Shown: positions 1 to 9,010 of the stretch, piece after piece
How positions within the stretch are numbered: position 1 is the stretch's first letter
Layout of the letters: each line of letters begins with the position of its first letter
Assembly (NCBI GenBank): GCA_022841745.1
Contig: JALHQW010000012.1
Location: 62,001 to 126,000 of the forward strand
Direction: 5' to 3'
DNA: 64,000 nt
Source of the DNA: Saprospiraceae bacterium
Lineage (GTDB): Bacteria; Bacteroidota; Bacteroidia; Chitinophagales; Saprospiraceae
Notes under the pieces: generated by a model
What the model saw: only the letters and a program-made list of their open reading frames with translations
The model's database searches: none
What the model was told of the DNA's origin: nothing
Position numbers and translations under genes: made by a program

Positions 1-3000
1 TGGGCAGTTCGGGCCAGCGCACTGGAACAAGCCAGTAAGGTGGAGGCTATTGCCCGGTGTCGGGCATGCCAGTACGATTTCCGGGTCATCGGGTGAGTTG
101 GAGCAGAACCCCGGCGTAACCTGTACATTTCTATACAGTGGAAAGTAAAGTTGGGAGAAGGTACCACAATAGCACGGACATTCCGTCGTGAATATCGTGA
201 ACATGCACATATCACATTCCACCCCATCGCAAATACCTACAAAGGTCAGCTTGTAGGATTTCGGGAAAACAAAACTCGATGCGGGGATGGAAATCGTGAA
301 GCCAGGGCCGTTCGTCGTGCCAGAAGCTACAAGGGGGTTACCGACTCCTATTTCCCGCAGTTCCCAGTTCACCACAGACGGCGGGCAGTCGTCGCCAATG
401 CAATTGAAGTTACCGCCGAACTGGACATTATAATTGGGCGGCAAGCAGCCAAGCGTCAATTCGCTGCCGCAATTGATGGACTGGTTGGGCGCACCTTGCG
501 TTGGCCGCCAGTTCATGTCGGAGAAGTCGCCACATTCGCAATCACCGCAGTCATCCTGAACCCATATTATTTTACAAACACAGTCATTCAGGCCGTTAGC
601 AGAAACGGTCGTCAAGGTCAAGCAATAGGTGCCGGGTTCATCCACATCATCCTTTGGGAAAATGAAGCTCGTGAAGTTGGTCGTGGTGCCTCCTACAGTG
701 GACAGGTCAGGTTTGGTCAGTTCCCAGATGACTACTGTTTCATCGCAAGGTTCGCCAGTTATCGGGTCATAAAATCCATGAAAGCCTGAAATAATCACGT
801 CACCGGCAGGACAAGGCAGGAAGGGGATGAAACCCACGTGCGGGTCGCAGGACAGCGAATATTCATTGCCTCCATGATAAAGGGTCAGGGCTGATTGGCA
901 CTCGCAACATTCCTTGATGAACAATTCGTAAACCCCAGAGGTATCGCTGCACCCCCCGAAGGTGACGACCACGGTAATGATGTTGGTACCATAAGCCAAG
1001 GGAGAAGGTACCAAGCCTGTAAGGTTCAGGGTCGGGGACGTGCCTGTGGTTGTAGCGAATGGCGGACTATTGTAGTCTTCATTCAAAAACCATTGAATTG
1101 TGTAACCCGCTGGAAACCAACTCCCGCCCAGCGCCAACGGCAGGGTGATGGATTCATTGTCGCAAAGCGTATCACAACCCATTGGGAGCTGGATGACGGG
1201 CGGGCTTGGCCTGATTTGAACAGCGTATGCCGTGCAAGAGCAGCCACTTAGTGGGTCGGTCACGGTGCAGGAGTACACGCCTGCCTGAGCGGTGGTCATC
1301 GTCGGGCCAGTAGCCCCGTTGCTCCATTGATAGACATAATTCCCCGGCGGCGTTACGGTTGTAGTAAAGGTGTGAGGCTTGCCCTCGCATAAAGTGCCTG
1401 AAGGGCTGGTAATAGTCAGATTCGGCTTTGGGTAGAGATAGACGCAGAAGGTGTCGCTCGTCATGCAGCCCGTGGTGTTGTCGGTTACTGTCAAAATGAA
1501 CTGGTAGGTTCCTACCGTCGTCACCGTTGCCGTGGCATTGTACGTCGTGTTGTTTGGGGTAAAAGTGACCGAGCCTGCAGGCAGTGCCGACCAGTTGTAC
1601 GAATAGTTGGGGTTGCTACCGCCAGCATTCGCCAACGAAATGGTATATGGCCCACTACCAGATACACACATCACAGATTGCCCCTGAATATTTGCTGTGG
1701 GCTTTGGATGATAGGTAACCTGCACGGTATTCGAGGTCACTTTGCAGTTGCCGTTCTGGGTATCGTCTGCTGTGACGTAATAGTTGCCCGTCGGGTTGCC
1801 GTTGCAAAGCTGGTAGGTGGCACTGTTGCCGACTAGTAACCCATTCTGGTACCATTGGTAGTTGGTGAAACCAACAGTGGGGGTTGTGCTCAACGAAGCA
1901 GGGGGTGTGCAGCCCGGACAGATGGCAACGGGTGAAATGGTCAATGGCCGGGGCATCTTCACCGTAACTGGAAGTGTCGCAGTGTAGGTGCAGCCAAAAG
2001 CATCGGTGACGGTCAGCCCGACAACAGGGTTGGCTGGTGTCCCATTGAAGGCATAGCTCAATGGATGGTTCTGCGAAACGGGGTTTCCATTCACCGTCCA
2101 TTGGTACTGCAAGATGTTCGCCGTCATGGAACTGTTGAAAATATAGGTTTCATCCTTGCAGACCATGGTTGGGCCTATAATGGAAAGCGGTGCCGTTGGC
2201 AAACTGAGGGGAATCGTTTTGGTGTCCGAACAGATTTCTGTACCATTGGTGACTGTAATGGTCATCGTGATGGTCGGGTTGCTACAAAACGCTGTAGTGC
2301 CGAAGTTGTATGTATTTCCTGAGCCTATGCTGGGTGTTCCACAATTTGTTGCCCAAGTCACGCCCGTCACAGTCCATCCGCCCAGTGTCTGAGAAGTATT
2401 GCTGGCAGTGACCGTGTAGCTGCCGTTTGTGCCGCAAACGATGCTCGTGTTGAAATCGGCGACGACCGGGACATTGACAGTTTTATGTACAGTAAAATCG
2501 CAACCATTACAATTAATGGATGCAGTTACCGCATACGCCCCAGGTGCTGCATAAGTATAGGTATTAAGTCCGGTCACAGTGCCTAAGCCACCATAATTCC
2601 AGTTAACTGTGCCACCTGAACAGCCAATCACATTTACACTAAATGTTTTAGGGTTACAACCTGTAGAATTGATGACACCTAAAGGAAATGAATTAGGTGG
2701 AATAGGGTAAGTACTACAACCAGTTATTGGTGGGCAATTTTGTTGAAGAACATTTATCGTGTTGGATTTAGCCACGCAGCCTGAACAGGTGACTATCACA
2801 CAATAGCTTCCTGCGGCAGTTGCAGTAAATGTTGGGGTATTAGTGCCCACAGGGCTGTTGTTATGGAACCATTGGTAGCTGCATCCGGTGCTTAATGTGT
2901 ATGCCTGCAACAGTACAGAAGGAGTTTGAGGGTTGCACCATAACAACGGGTCGCCCGTTGATATGGATACACTTGGAATAGGCACGGGAGCTACCGTAAA

Positions 3001-6000
3001 TGTAGCAACTGATATGCAGCCATTTGGACATTTTACCTGTACCGTATAAGTGCCTGGATTTGTAACACTAATGGTTTGATTATTAGATGATGACCCCCCA
3101 AACCATTGATAAATGGTTCCTACTCCACAGGCAGGTGCCGTTAATTGCAGGTTTCCTGCACATAAGCTTCCCGTTTGTGAAATAGTTATTGCTGACGGTG
3201 TTGTCGTATTTACCGTTATGGCATTGCTCGGCCCACAGCAGTTCGACACGGTGATGGTGCCGCCCGCATGAATCTCATAAATAGCCGTACCAGTGCCTTG
3301 GCCACTGATTAAGGAAGCAGCAGGCGTAGAACTCCATGTGAATGGGCCTATGCCCGTAGCCACGGAAACCGTGACTTGCCCACCGATGCAGGCCGTTATT
3401 GGGGCAGAAGGCAAAGTGGGTGCAGGCACTTTCGTGATGTTCATTGAGGCCGTGCCCGTGCAGCCATTCACGGTTTGCGACACTACCAGAGTCCAAGGCC
3501 CAGAACCCGTGAAATTCACCGAACTGCTCGAATTGTTCGGCCCATAAGGCGAGCTTGTTCCTCCTGACCCTGTAAGTATCCATGTAAAATCCCCACCCGG
3601 TGCCGTGCTGGTCGCTGTAAAATCATACAGTTGATTTGGACAAACCATAGGCGGCGGCCCTGTGAGGCTCACGATAGGTGTCGGGTTAACTGTTACAACA
3701 GTGGTAGCAGTCGAGTTGCAGTACAACCCAGGGCTTGTTGTTGTGGCCGTTATCGTATAAGTTCCAGGTGCTGTCCAATTGACTGCAATACTTGACGTAT
3801 TGGTGGTGGAGCCTACTGTATATCCTGTCAAAGGGCTGATAACCCAGTTGGCAGTACCGCCTGGGATGGTACTGTAGCTGGTCGGTGCCCCTGCACATAC
3901 AGGCGATGGTCCGCCAATATTGAACCTTGGCTTCACGTCCACTACGCAGGTGCTGGTGCCGCTGCACCCGGAATAAGGGTTGGTGTAGTTGCAGGTAATG
4001 ATGTTGCCAGTGCTGGCAAAGGTGGCCCATTGCACACTGATGGTCGGCGTGTTCAGGTTGGCGCTAATAATTGTCCCGTTGGTGGTAGAGATGGTCCAAG
4101 AATAAAAAGTGCCCGGCATGGCGGGAAGCGAATAAGTAGTGATGCTACCTCCGCAAACAGATTTGGGGCCGACAATGGGAATATTTGGCCACAATACCGG
4201 CACCTCCAAGGTCGCCGAGCTTCCACAAGCGCCAAGGCAACCCGTGGTAACAGAAACGGAGGCTGGCAAGGTGGATGGTTGAGCCAGGTCCCACTGAACT
4301 GTGATGCAGTTCCCGGCGCTGTTGGGGACGAAGGTGCCACCGTTTACCGTCCAAGAATATGGCGCACAACCAAGTGGTGTGCAATACTCGGCCTTATCGC
4401 CAGGGCACAGCATCTTCTGGCAATTCGATGTGATGACTGGCCCTGTGGCTGCAAGGACGGTGATTACAATAGATTTTTTATCAATGCAGCCGCATGGGAG
4501 GTCAACATTGCTGCCTGCCCCATTGGAAACCGTCAGCATTACCGTATAAGTGCCGGGGGTGGCGTAGGTATGGGGTGGCGGATTGGGAGAAGATGAACTC
4601 GTGCCGTCACCAAAATCCCAATGATAGGTATTGGCCCCAGTGGACGTGTTTGTAAACGTTACAGCCTGATTGGCGCAGACTGTAGTGCCGGGCGCAACCG
4701 TACAGGCCGCCGTCGGGCCATCGAGCAAACAGACTGGCTGAGTGATAGTGTCCTTGCAAGTGCCCGTCGCATCGGTGACAATCACCTCGATATAACCTTG
4801 TGTCCCATTGCCCCATGTAATCATGCAAGGATTGCCCGTAAAGGAGGCGGGCGTACCGCCAATGATGCTCCAGGTGTAGGTAAATCCCGGCAGGTTGGGC
4901 ACGATGTTGTAGCTCTGCGTACTGTTCTTACAAGCGAAAATAAACATAGGCCCGATACTTGGAGCATGGTTGGGGCTACTCGCACATGGATTATCGCCGG
5001 GGCAAGGCAAGGTATGGTCAACCAGTGCCAATTTGAATTCAGGGCAACAAATCCCAGTGCCACAATAGACCGTCAACGTATGCGAGCAGGTAACGCTGTT
5101 GTTACAGTCGTCCGTCGCCGTCCAAGTCACTGTCGTAGTGCCATTCGGGTAAGTGCCGCTGGCATTGTTGGTTAAATTGAAGCTATTCGTCAGCGTCACG
5201 TTCTGGTCGCAGTTGTCGGTGGCGGTGGGGCTGGTGATTTGCACGGCAGCCGTGCATTGCCCATTCGAGCCGATGATGCCCTGCACCGTGATGTTCTGTG
5301 GGCAGTTGGTCAAAGTCGGCGGCACGTTGTCAATGACCGTAATCACTTGCACACAGGTGTTGGTGTTGTTGCAGTCGTCTCTGGCTGTCCAAGACCGTAG
5401 GATGGTACCATTGCATGGCATCGAGCCGGTTACGACATCAGTCAATAATGTGATGGTCGGGTTCAGGTCGCAGTTGTCAGTGGCCGTTGGTGAGCCACAG
5501 TCAGCGGGTGAGGTGTTTTGGTCGCATCTTTTGGTGACGTGCGGTGGGCAGATATTGACAGGCGGTATATTGTCACGGACGGTGATGGTTTGAATACAGG
5601 AAGCGATGTTCCCGCAATCGTCGGCAGCAAACCAGGTACGGGTGATGGCAGCATTGCAAGGCAAAGTACCAGTCGTTGCATCTGCAAAGGTGATGGTTGG
5701 ACTTTGGTCGCAGTTGTCGGTCGCCGTTGCGAAGCCACAGTCATTGGGTGTGGTGCCTGTATTGCAAGCCTTGGTCGCTGATGGCGGGCAAACGATGACC
5801 GGTGGCGTTGTTTCCACCACCTTTAACGTAAAAGTGCAGGAAAGGCTGGCATTGCCGCAGTTGTCGAGTGCATTGCAACGGATGGTATGCTCACCTTTCG
5901 GAAACTGAAAACCTGGCGTGATAGGGGTGAACCCAACGCCATTGAACAAAAAGCAGTTGATAGTTGGAGACGGGTCGCAATTGTCAGTAGCCGTCAGCGA

Positions 6001-8301
6001 ATAAGGGCTGCCGGAATAATAACATTTTCCGAAATCGGTGTTGACCTGATTTAACATTGGGCAATTCGTAATCACGGGCGGCACGATTTCGATGGCCTGC
6101 ACACTCGTTGAGCAGGTACTGATATTGCCGCACCAATCGGTGACGGTCAGCGTGACCGGATGGAGGCCGCAACCAGTCACTACGGCTGGCGATACGGTCA
6201 TATTGGCTATAAGGCAGTTGTCCGTGGAGCCGCTGTTAATCAGCGCAGGTGTGATAGTCGCCTGGCAATTTGCATCCAAGGTGACACCCACGCCAAGGCA
6301 AAGCGCGACTGGTGGCACAATGTCCGAGATAGTCACCGTGTGGCAGATGGTCGTCGTGGGACAGGCTGGGCCAGAAACCGTCAGACAGACATTGTAATTG
6401 CCACAAGTGGAAAATGACCAAGTTGGATTGGCGGCTGTTGATTCGCAGGTAGCGGGATTCCCGTCGAAGTCCCAGCAATAGGTCAACCCTGTGCTTGGTG
6501 TGGACTGGTTGGTGAACTGCACGTTGCCGCAAGTGATTTGAAAGGTGAATTCCGGCGTGCAGGGCATAGGTGGCTGCGAACAAGCCCGGAAGCTGATGTC
6601 GTCCACGGCGAAGTCGTTCCCGATGTTTGCATTTGATCCCAACCTGATTTCGATGGGGATGTTGCCCGAAACATTGGCCGTCCAATTGGCCAACAAATGC
6701 ACCCAAGCATCGGGGATTTCGGGTATGCTGCCAGTCGTGGCTACCTGCACATTGTTTATCCAAAGCTGTACAATGGGGTCGGCATAATTCTTCGTCGGGA
6801 TGACGAGGTTGTTCACGTAGGCGCAGAAAGCATATTGAACGCCCGATTGTACGGTCACTGTATTGCTCCAAGCAATATTACTGGTGCTATTATGGCCATC
6901 AATGATCAGCATTTTGCCTGTAGATGAAGAGACCGTATGGTCAACACAGGCCCATTGTGTATTGGCGCTATATACTTGGTTGCTCTGCAAAACGGAATAT
7001 TTGCCAATGGCAGTCGGGGTGCCTGGCGTAAAATAATAAGGCAGCCCAAAACTCGTGAAGCCCGTGTGCCCTGCCTCGAAATCGCCATTCGTCGCCAAGT
7101 TCGACCCCACAACCGAACTTGCCGGGCAGCAAGACGGAATCGGTGCTGGCGGGCATGGGAACGAGAGCGCCCGCTCACATTCCGTAACAGAGCCATTCTG
7201 CAACAAAGTAGTGCTTATGGTAAAAATATGTTGGGAACTGCCAGTGGCCATTATCTCTACAGGATAACTAAAGCCAAGCGGTACATATCCGCTTTGGTGC
7301 GTCAGAACCACCTGTTGTGGACCATTCGGCTGAATGTTCCAACCCGCAGCCAAATTGGCCCAACCTGTTATCGTCCCTGCCGCCAAGGAAATGGTGACAT
7401 GGTCGAAGCAATAAGCTCCTGTGTTCTGCAAGACAATACCATAAGAGCAAGGGTTTTGCGTCGGTAGGGAAAGTGGCAAGACTTCCATATAAAGCGAATC
7501 GCAGGAACAATCCGGGCAGTTGCCAAAGTTGAGCGTCAAGGTTTGTGAAATCCCCAAGTCCACATCGTATTGTCCGGTGGGAGGCACGTTTGGCGTCCAA
7601 CCAGGCTTTGCAGATTCCTTAACGACATACAGCCCTTGAGCCAGGTTGTAGAAGCCATAATTCCCATTGTCATCTGTTACAGATGTGCCAATGACGACAC
7701 CATCGGCATTCAGCAGTTGGATTTCCCATCCCGATAGTTTTGGTTGGGTGCTGTAGGGCATTTGGGTACACTCCCGGTATTTTAAACCTGTGATGATGCT
7801 ATTTGCAGGGGGTTGGCACCCGGTTATTTGTAGGGTCTGGGCACAGCCTTTGCCTATGCCGCAGTACATATCCCAGAGTACGTCCAATTGTGGGTTGACC
7901 CCCGCTGGCACGCAAAACGTCAATACGGACTGCGTGCCCAAAGGGAAAAAGCCTTGGTTATGGTTAAACTCCAATACCGTCGGGCTTATCTGTGTGGCTG
8001 TAAAACCAGCACCCGCATTCACGGTCACATTGTTGAAACTGCCAGCATCTATCAAAACCGTCCCATTACGGTAACATTCCGAAGAATTGACGTAATTGAG
8101 TTGATAGCAGCAAGACCCAATCGTGTCCAGCGAAAAGGTGATATTACCGCATCCACCCTGTGAATAAACCATGGAGGGTAGCTCCATAGCCAAAATGATA
8201 AGGCAGGTTAACCATTTGTTTATGTTTAAAAATGAAATAGAAGAAGTGGCAGTAATGAATGCCACTTCCCTTGTCTTGATTTGGTTAATAAAGCCTTTCA
8301 T
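1..8301 (-). CDS. Giant secreted HYR/PKD/Ig-like adhesin, 3' end outside window
   Basis: I translated the minus strand from the ATG at 8301 and found one open frame of 2767 codons that runs off the left edge. The first 50 residues hold a long polar stretch, then a hydrophobic core and a signal-peptidase-like site (MVYSQG). In order there are an SdrD B-like domain (about residues 170-250), a carbohydrate-binding-like jelly roll (about 390-565, with NGDFEAG near its start), a PKD domain (about 577-657), five HYR repeats (about 660-1080, each with the TDNC signature) and then many PKD/Ig-like modules rich in paired cysteines. Proteins of this layout are large surface adhesins of gliding Bacteroidota, usually exported by T9SS through a C-terminal domain that would lie beyond the window. 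The ligand cannot be inferred. A later in-frame ATG (MELP) would cut into the signal peptide, so the first ATG is preferred. Confidence 0.88.
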   Translation of the reverse strand, partial: MKGFINQIKTREVAFITATSSISFLNINKWLTCLIILAMELPSMVYSQGGCGNITFSLDTIGSCCYQLNYVNSSECYRNGTVLIDAGSFNNVTVNAGAGFTATQISPTVLEFNHNQGFFPLGTQSVLTFCVPAGVNPQLDVLWDMYCGIGKGCAQTLQITGCQPPANSIITGLKYRECTQMPYSTQPKLSGWEIQLLNADGVVIGTSVTDDNGNYGFYNLAQGLYVVKESAKPGWTPNVPPTGQYDVDLGISQTLTLNFGNCPDCSCDSLYMEVLPLSLPTQNPCSYGIVLQNTGAYCFDHVTISLAAGTITGWANLAAGWNIQPNGPQQVVLTHQSGYVPLGFSYPVEIMATGSSQHIFTISTTLLQNGSVTECERALSFPCPPAPIPSCCPASSVVGSNLATNGDFEAGHTGFTSFGLPYYFTPGTPTAIGKYSVLQSNQVYSANTQWACVDHTVSSSTGKMLIIDGHNSTSNIAWSNTVTVQSGVQYAFCAYVNNLVIPTKNYADPIVQLWINNVQVATTGSIPEIPDAWVHLLANWTANVSGNIPIEIRLGSNANIGNDFAVDDISFRACSQPPMPCTPEFTFQITCGNVQFTNQSTPSTGLTYCWDFDGNPATCESTAANPTWSFSTCGNYNVCLTVSGPACPTTTICHTVTISDIVPPVALCLGVGVTLDANCQATITPALINSGSTDNCLIANMTVSPAVVTGCGLHPVTLTVTDWCGNISTCSTSVQAIEIVPPVITNCPMLNQVNTDFGKCYYSGSPYSLTATDNCDPSPTINCFLFNGVGFTPITPGFQFPKGEHTIRCNALDNCGNASLSCTFTLKVVETTPPVIVCPPSATKACNTGTTPNDCGFATATDNCDQSPTITFADATTGTLPCNAAITRTWFAADDCGNIASCIQTITVRDNIPPVNICPPHVTKRCDQNTSPADCGSPTATDNCDLNPTITLLTDVVTGSMPCNGTILRSWTARDDCNNTNTCVQVITVIDNVPPTLTNCPQNITVQGIIGSNGQCTAAVQITSPTATDNCDQNVTLTNSFNLTNNASGTYPNGTTTVTWTATDDCNNSVTCSHTLTVYCGTGICCPEFKLALVDHTLPCPGDNPCASSPNHAPSIGPMFIFACKNSTQSYNIVPNLPGFTYTWSIIGGTPASFTGNPCMITWGNGTQGYIEVIVTDATGTCKDTITQPVCLLDGPTAACTVAPGTTVCANQAVTFTNTSTGANTYHWDFGDGTSSSSPNPPPHTYATPGTYTVMLTVSNGAGSNVDLPCGCIDKKSIVITVLAATGPVITSNCQKMLCPGDKAEYCTPLGCAPYSWTVNGGTFVPNSAGNCITVQWDLAQPSTLPASVSVTTGCLGACGSSATLEVPVLWPNIPIVGPKSVCGGSITTYSLPAMPGTFYSWTISTTNGTIISANLNTPTISVQWATFASTGNIITCNYTNPYSGCSGTSTCVVDVKPRFNIGGPSPVCAGAPTSYSTIPGGTANWVISPLTGYTVGSTTNTSSIAVNWTAPGTYTITATTTSPGLYCNSTATTVVTVNPTPIVSLTGPPPMVCPNQLYDFTATSTAPGGDFTWILTGSGGTSSPYGPNNSSSSVNFTGSGPWTLVVSQTVNGCTGTASMNITKVPAPTLPSAPITACIGGQVTVSVATGIGPFTWSSTPAASLISGQGTGTAIYEIHAGGTITVSNCCGPSNAITVNTTTPSAITISQTGSLCAGNLQLTAPACGVGTIYQWFGGSSSNNQTISVTNPGTYTVQVKCPNGCISVATFTVAPVPIPSVSISTGDPLLWCNPQTPSVLLQAYTLSTGCSYQWFHNNSPVGTNTPTFTATAAGSYCVIVTCSGCVAKSNTINVLQQNCPPITGCSTYPIPPNSFPLGVINSTGCNPKTFSVNVIGCSGGTVNWNYGGLGTVTGLNTYTYAAPGAYAVTASINCNGCDFTVHKTVNVPVVADFNTSIVCGTNGSYTVTASNTSQTLGGWTVTGVTWATNCGTPSIGSGNTYNFGTTAFCSNPTITMTITVTNGTEICSDTKTIPLSLPTAPLSIIGPTMVCKDETYIFNSSMTANILQYQWTVNGNPVSQNHPLSYAFNGTPANPVVGLTVTDAFGCTYTATLPVTVKMPRPLTISPVAICPGCTPPASLSTTPTVGFTNYQWYQNGLLVGNSATYQLCNGNPTGNYYVTADDTQNGNCKVTSNTVQVTYHPKPTANIQGQSVMCVSGSGPYTISLANAGGSNPNYSYNWSALPAGSVTFTPNNTTYNATATVTTVGTYQFILTVTDNTTGCMTSDTFCVYLYPKPNLTITSPSGTLCEGKPHTFTTTVTPPGNYVYQWSNGATGPTMTTAQAGVYSCTVTDPLSGCSCTAYAVQIRPSPPVIQLPMGCDTLCDNESITLPLALGGSWFPAGYTIQWFLNEDYNSPPFATTTGTSPTLNLTGLVPSPLAYGTNIITVVVTFGGCSDTSGVYELFIKECCECQSALTLYHGGNEYSLSCDPHVGFIPFLPCPAGDVIISGFHGFYDPITGEPCDETVVIWELTKPDLSTVGGTTTNFTSFIFPKDDVDEPGTYCLTLTTVSANGLNDCVCKIIWVQDDCGDCECGDFSDMNWRPTQGAPNQSINCGSELTLGCLPPNYNVQFGGNFNCIGDDCPPSVVNWELREIGVGNPLVASGTTNGPGFTISIPASSFVFPKSYKLTFVGICDGVECDMCMFTIFTTECPCYCGTFSQLYFPLYRNVQVTPGFCSNSPDDPEIVLACPTPGNSLHLTGLFQCAGPNCP

Positions 8302-8582
8302 TGAATTGAATTTAAAGTGATGTTGGAAGGTTGTGCCAAGCAATTAAAGCAGTAATTAAGACTTTTGCTTGGGTGTTATAAAACTGGTCGCCTTGAGCAT
8401 TAATTCGGTGTTGTTGGCAACATATTCGGCTCTGTGATAAGTCGCCCGCTCTCATTTCGCAGGTTTTTTGGATAGATTGTTTTCCAAAAATGGCATGGCC
8501 CACATCATACTGTTAGCACCAATGAGCATGTGGCGGTTTTGGGTTATCCTGCCGCATTTTTGGGAAAATAGATGCCCGCCTT
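8302..8582. other. Gene-free stretch between divergent genes
   Basis: This stretch holds the leader of the giant adhesin (8302-8400) and the left part of the control region of the truncated kinase. No credible gene is present on either strand. At 8522-8541 there is a segment resembling 17852-17871 (ATGAGC, then a GG-rich GGTTT block), consistent with an ancestral duplication of the kinase control region. Confidence 0.5.
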
Positions 8583-8612
8583 GCCGTTCGCTCACCCATA
8601 ACCGCCGTTCGC
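8583..8612 (+). promoter_or_regulatory. Putative LytTR-regulator direct-repeat operator
   Basis: Two identical 9-mers, GCCGTTCGC at 8583-8591 and 8604-8612, are 21 bp apart start to start, which is two helical turns. LytTR-domain regulators classically bind 9-bp direct repeats separated by about 12 bp. The same arrangement occurs at 17921-17950, and both lie 106-107 bp upstream of a sensor-kinase start codon. That it binds the regulator encoded at 21189 is inference. Confidence 0.65.
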
Positions 8613-8653
8613 TCATTGAAACCACTGGGCCGACCAATCGCAGGGTAGATTCG

Positions 8654-8685
8654 TTCACAGTTCTCGATTTAGCCTGCTATCTTTC
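8654..8685 (+). promoter_or_regulatory. Putative Bacteroidota core promoter
   Basis: TATCTTTC at 8678-8685 matches seven of eight positions of the TAnnTTTG -7 element. A poor TTC-type -33 element sits at 8654. Predicted transcription would begin about 27 bases before the ATG at 8719. Confidence 0.45.
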
Positions 8686-8718
8686 AGCTTATTTCCCCAA
8701 TTTGCCTACATTTCGTCC

Positions 8719-8910
8719 ATGAAAAACCTCCTCCGCTTCGGTTGGCTCGCATGGTGCCTGCTGCCGTGCTTGGTCTTGGGGCAGGCGGTGGACGCCCCCT
8801 ATTTCACCCGCTACACCATGGAGCAGGGGCTGGTGCCGCTATTGTTCAGGGCATTCCATTGTGCGTTTGTTAGAAGCGCCGCCAGCAGAAGGGCTATCAG
8901 TAAAAGTTGA
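8719..8910 (+). pseudogene. 5' remnant of a propeller-type sensor histidine kinase
   Basis: The first 40 or so residues are a signal peptide (MKNLLRFGWLAWCLLPCLVLGQ) followed by PYFTRYTMEQGLV, the start of the first Reg_prop propeller motif. This matches the beginning of the intact kinase at 18056 (YRQFTADDGLPSSEV). Immediately after GLV the similarity stops, and 24 unrelated residues lead to a stop codon. The propeller, Y_Y_Y, membrane and kinase parts are all missing, so a deletion has removed almost the whole gene but left its promoter and operator. It might be translated as a short secreted peptide, but I see no sign that this is functional. Confidence 0.7.
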
Positions 8911-8955
8911 TAAATCGGTTGAAGAATTTTTCCATTGTTGAGGATTTTTGGTAGT

Positions 8956-9002
8956 AAAAAGTAGCGGCAGACACCCCGGTACTCAGCCGGGGCACCTGCC
9001 GC
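8956..9002 (-). terminator. Intrinsic terminator of the M4 protease gene
   Basis: A 16-bp-arm GC-rich inverted repeat (8964-8979 with 8987-9002, three imperfect pairs) is followed on the minus strand by a T-rich run (TACTTTTTACTA). It lies directly after the stop codon at 9011. Confidence 0.75.
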
Positions 9003-9010
9003 AGGTTGGT

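Noticed and set aside
151-789. Open frames on the plus strand in the first 8 kb
   Set aside because: They are antisense or out of frame to the giant adhesin, whose minus-strand frame is open over its full length and shows coherent domains.
8469-8722. 84-codon plus-strand ORF upstream of the kinase remnant
   Set aside because: It runs through the LytTR operator and promoter and has no recognisable protein features.
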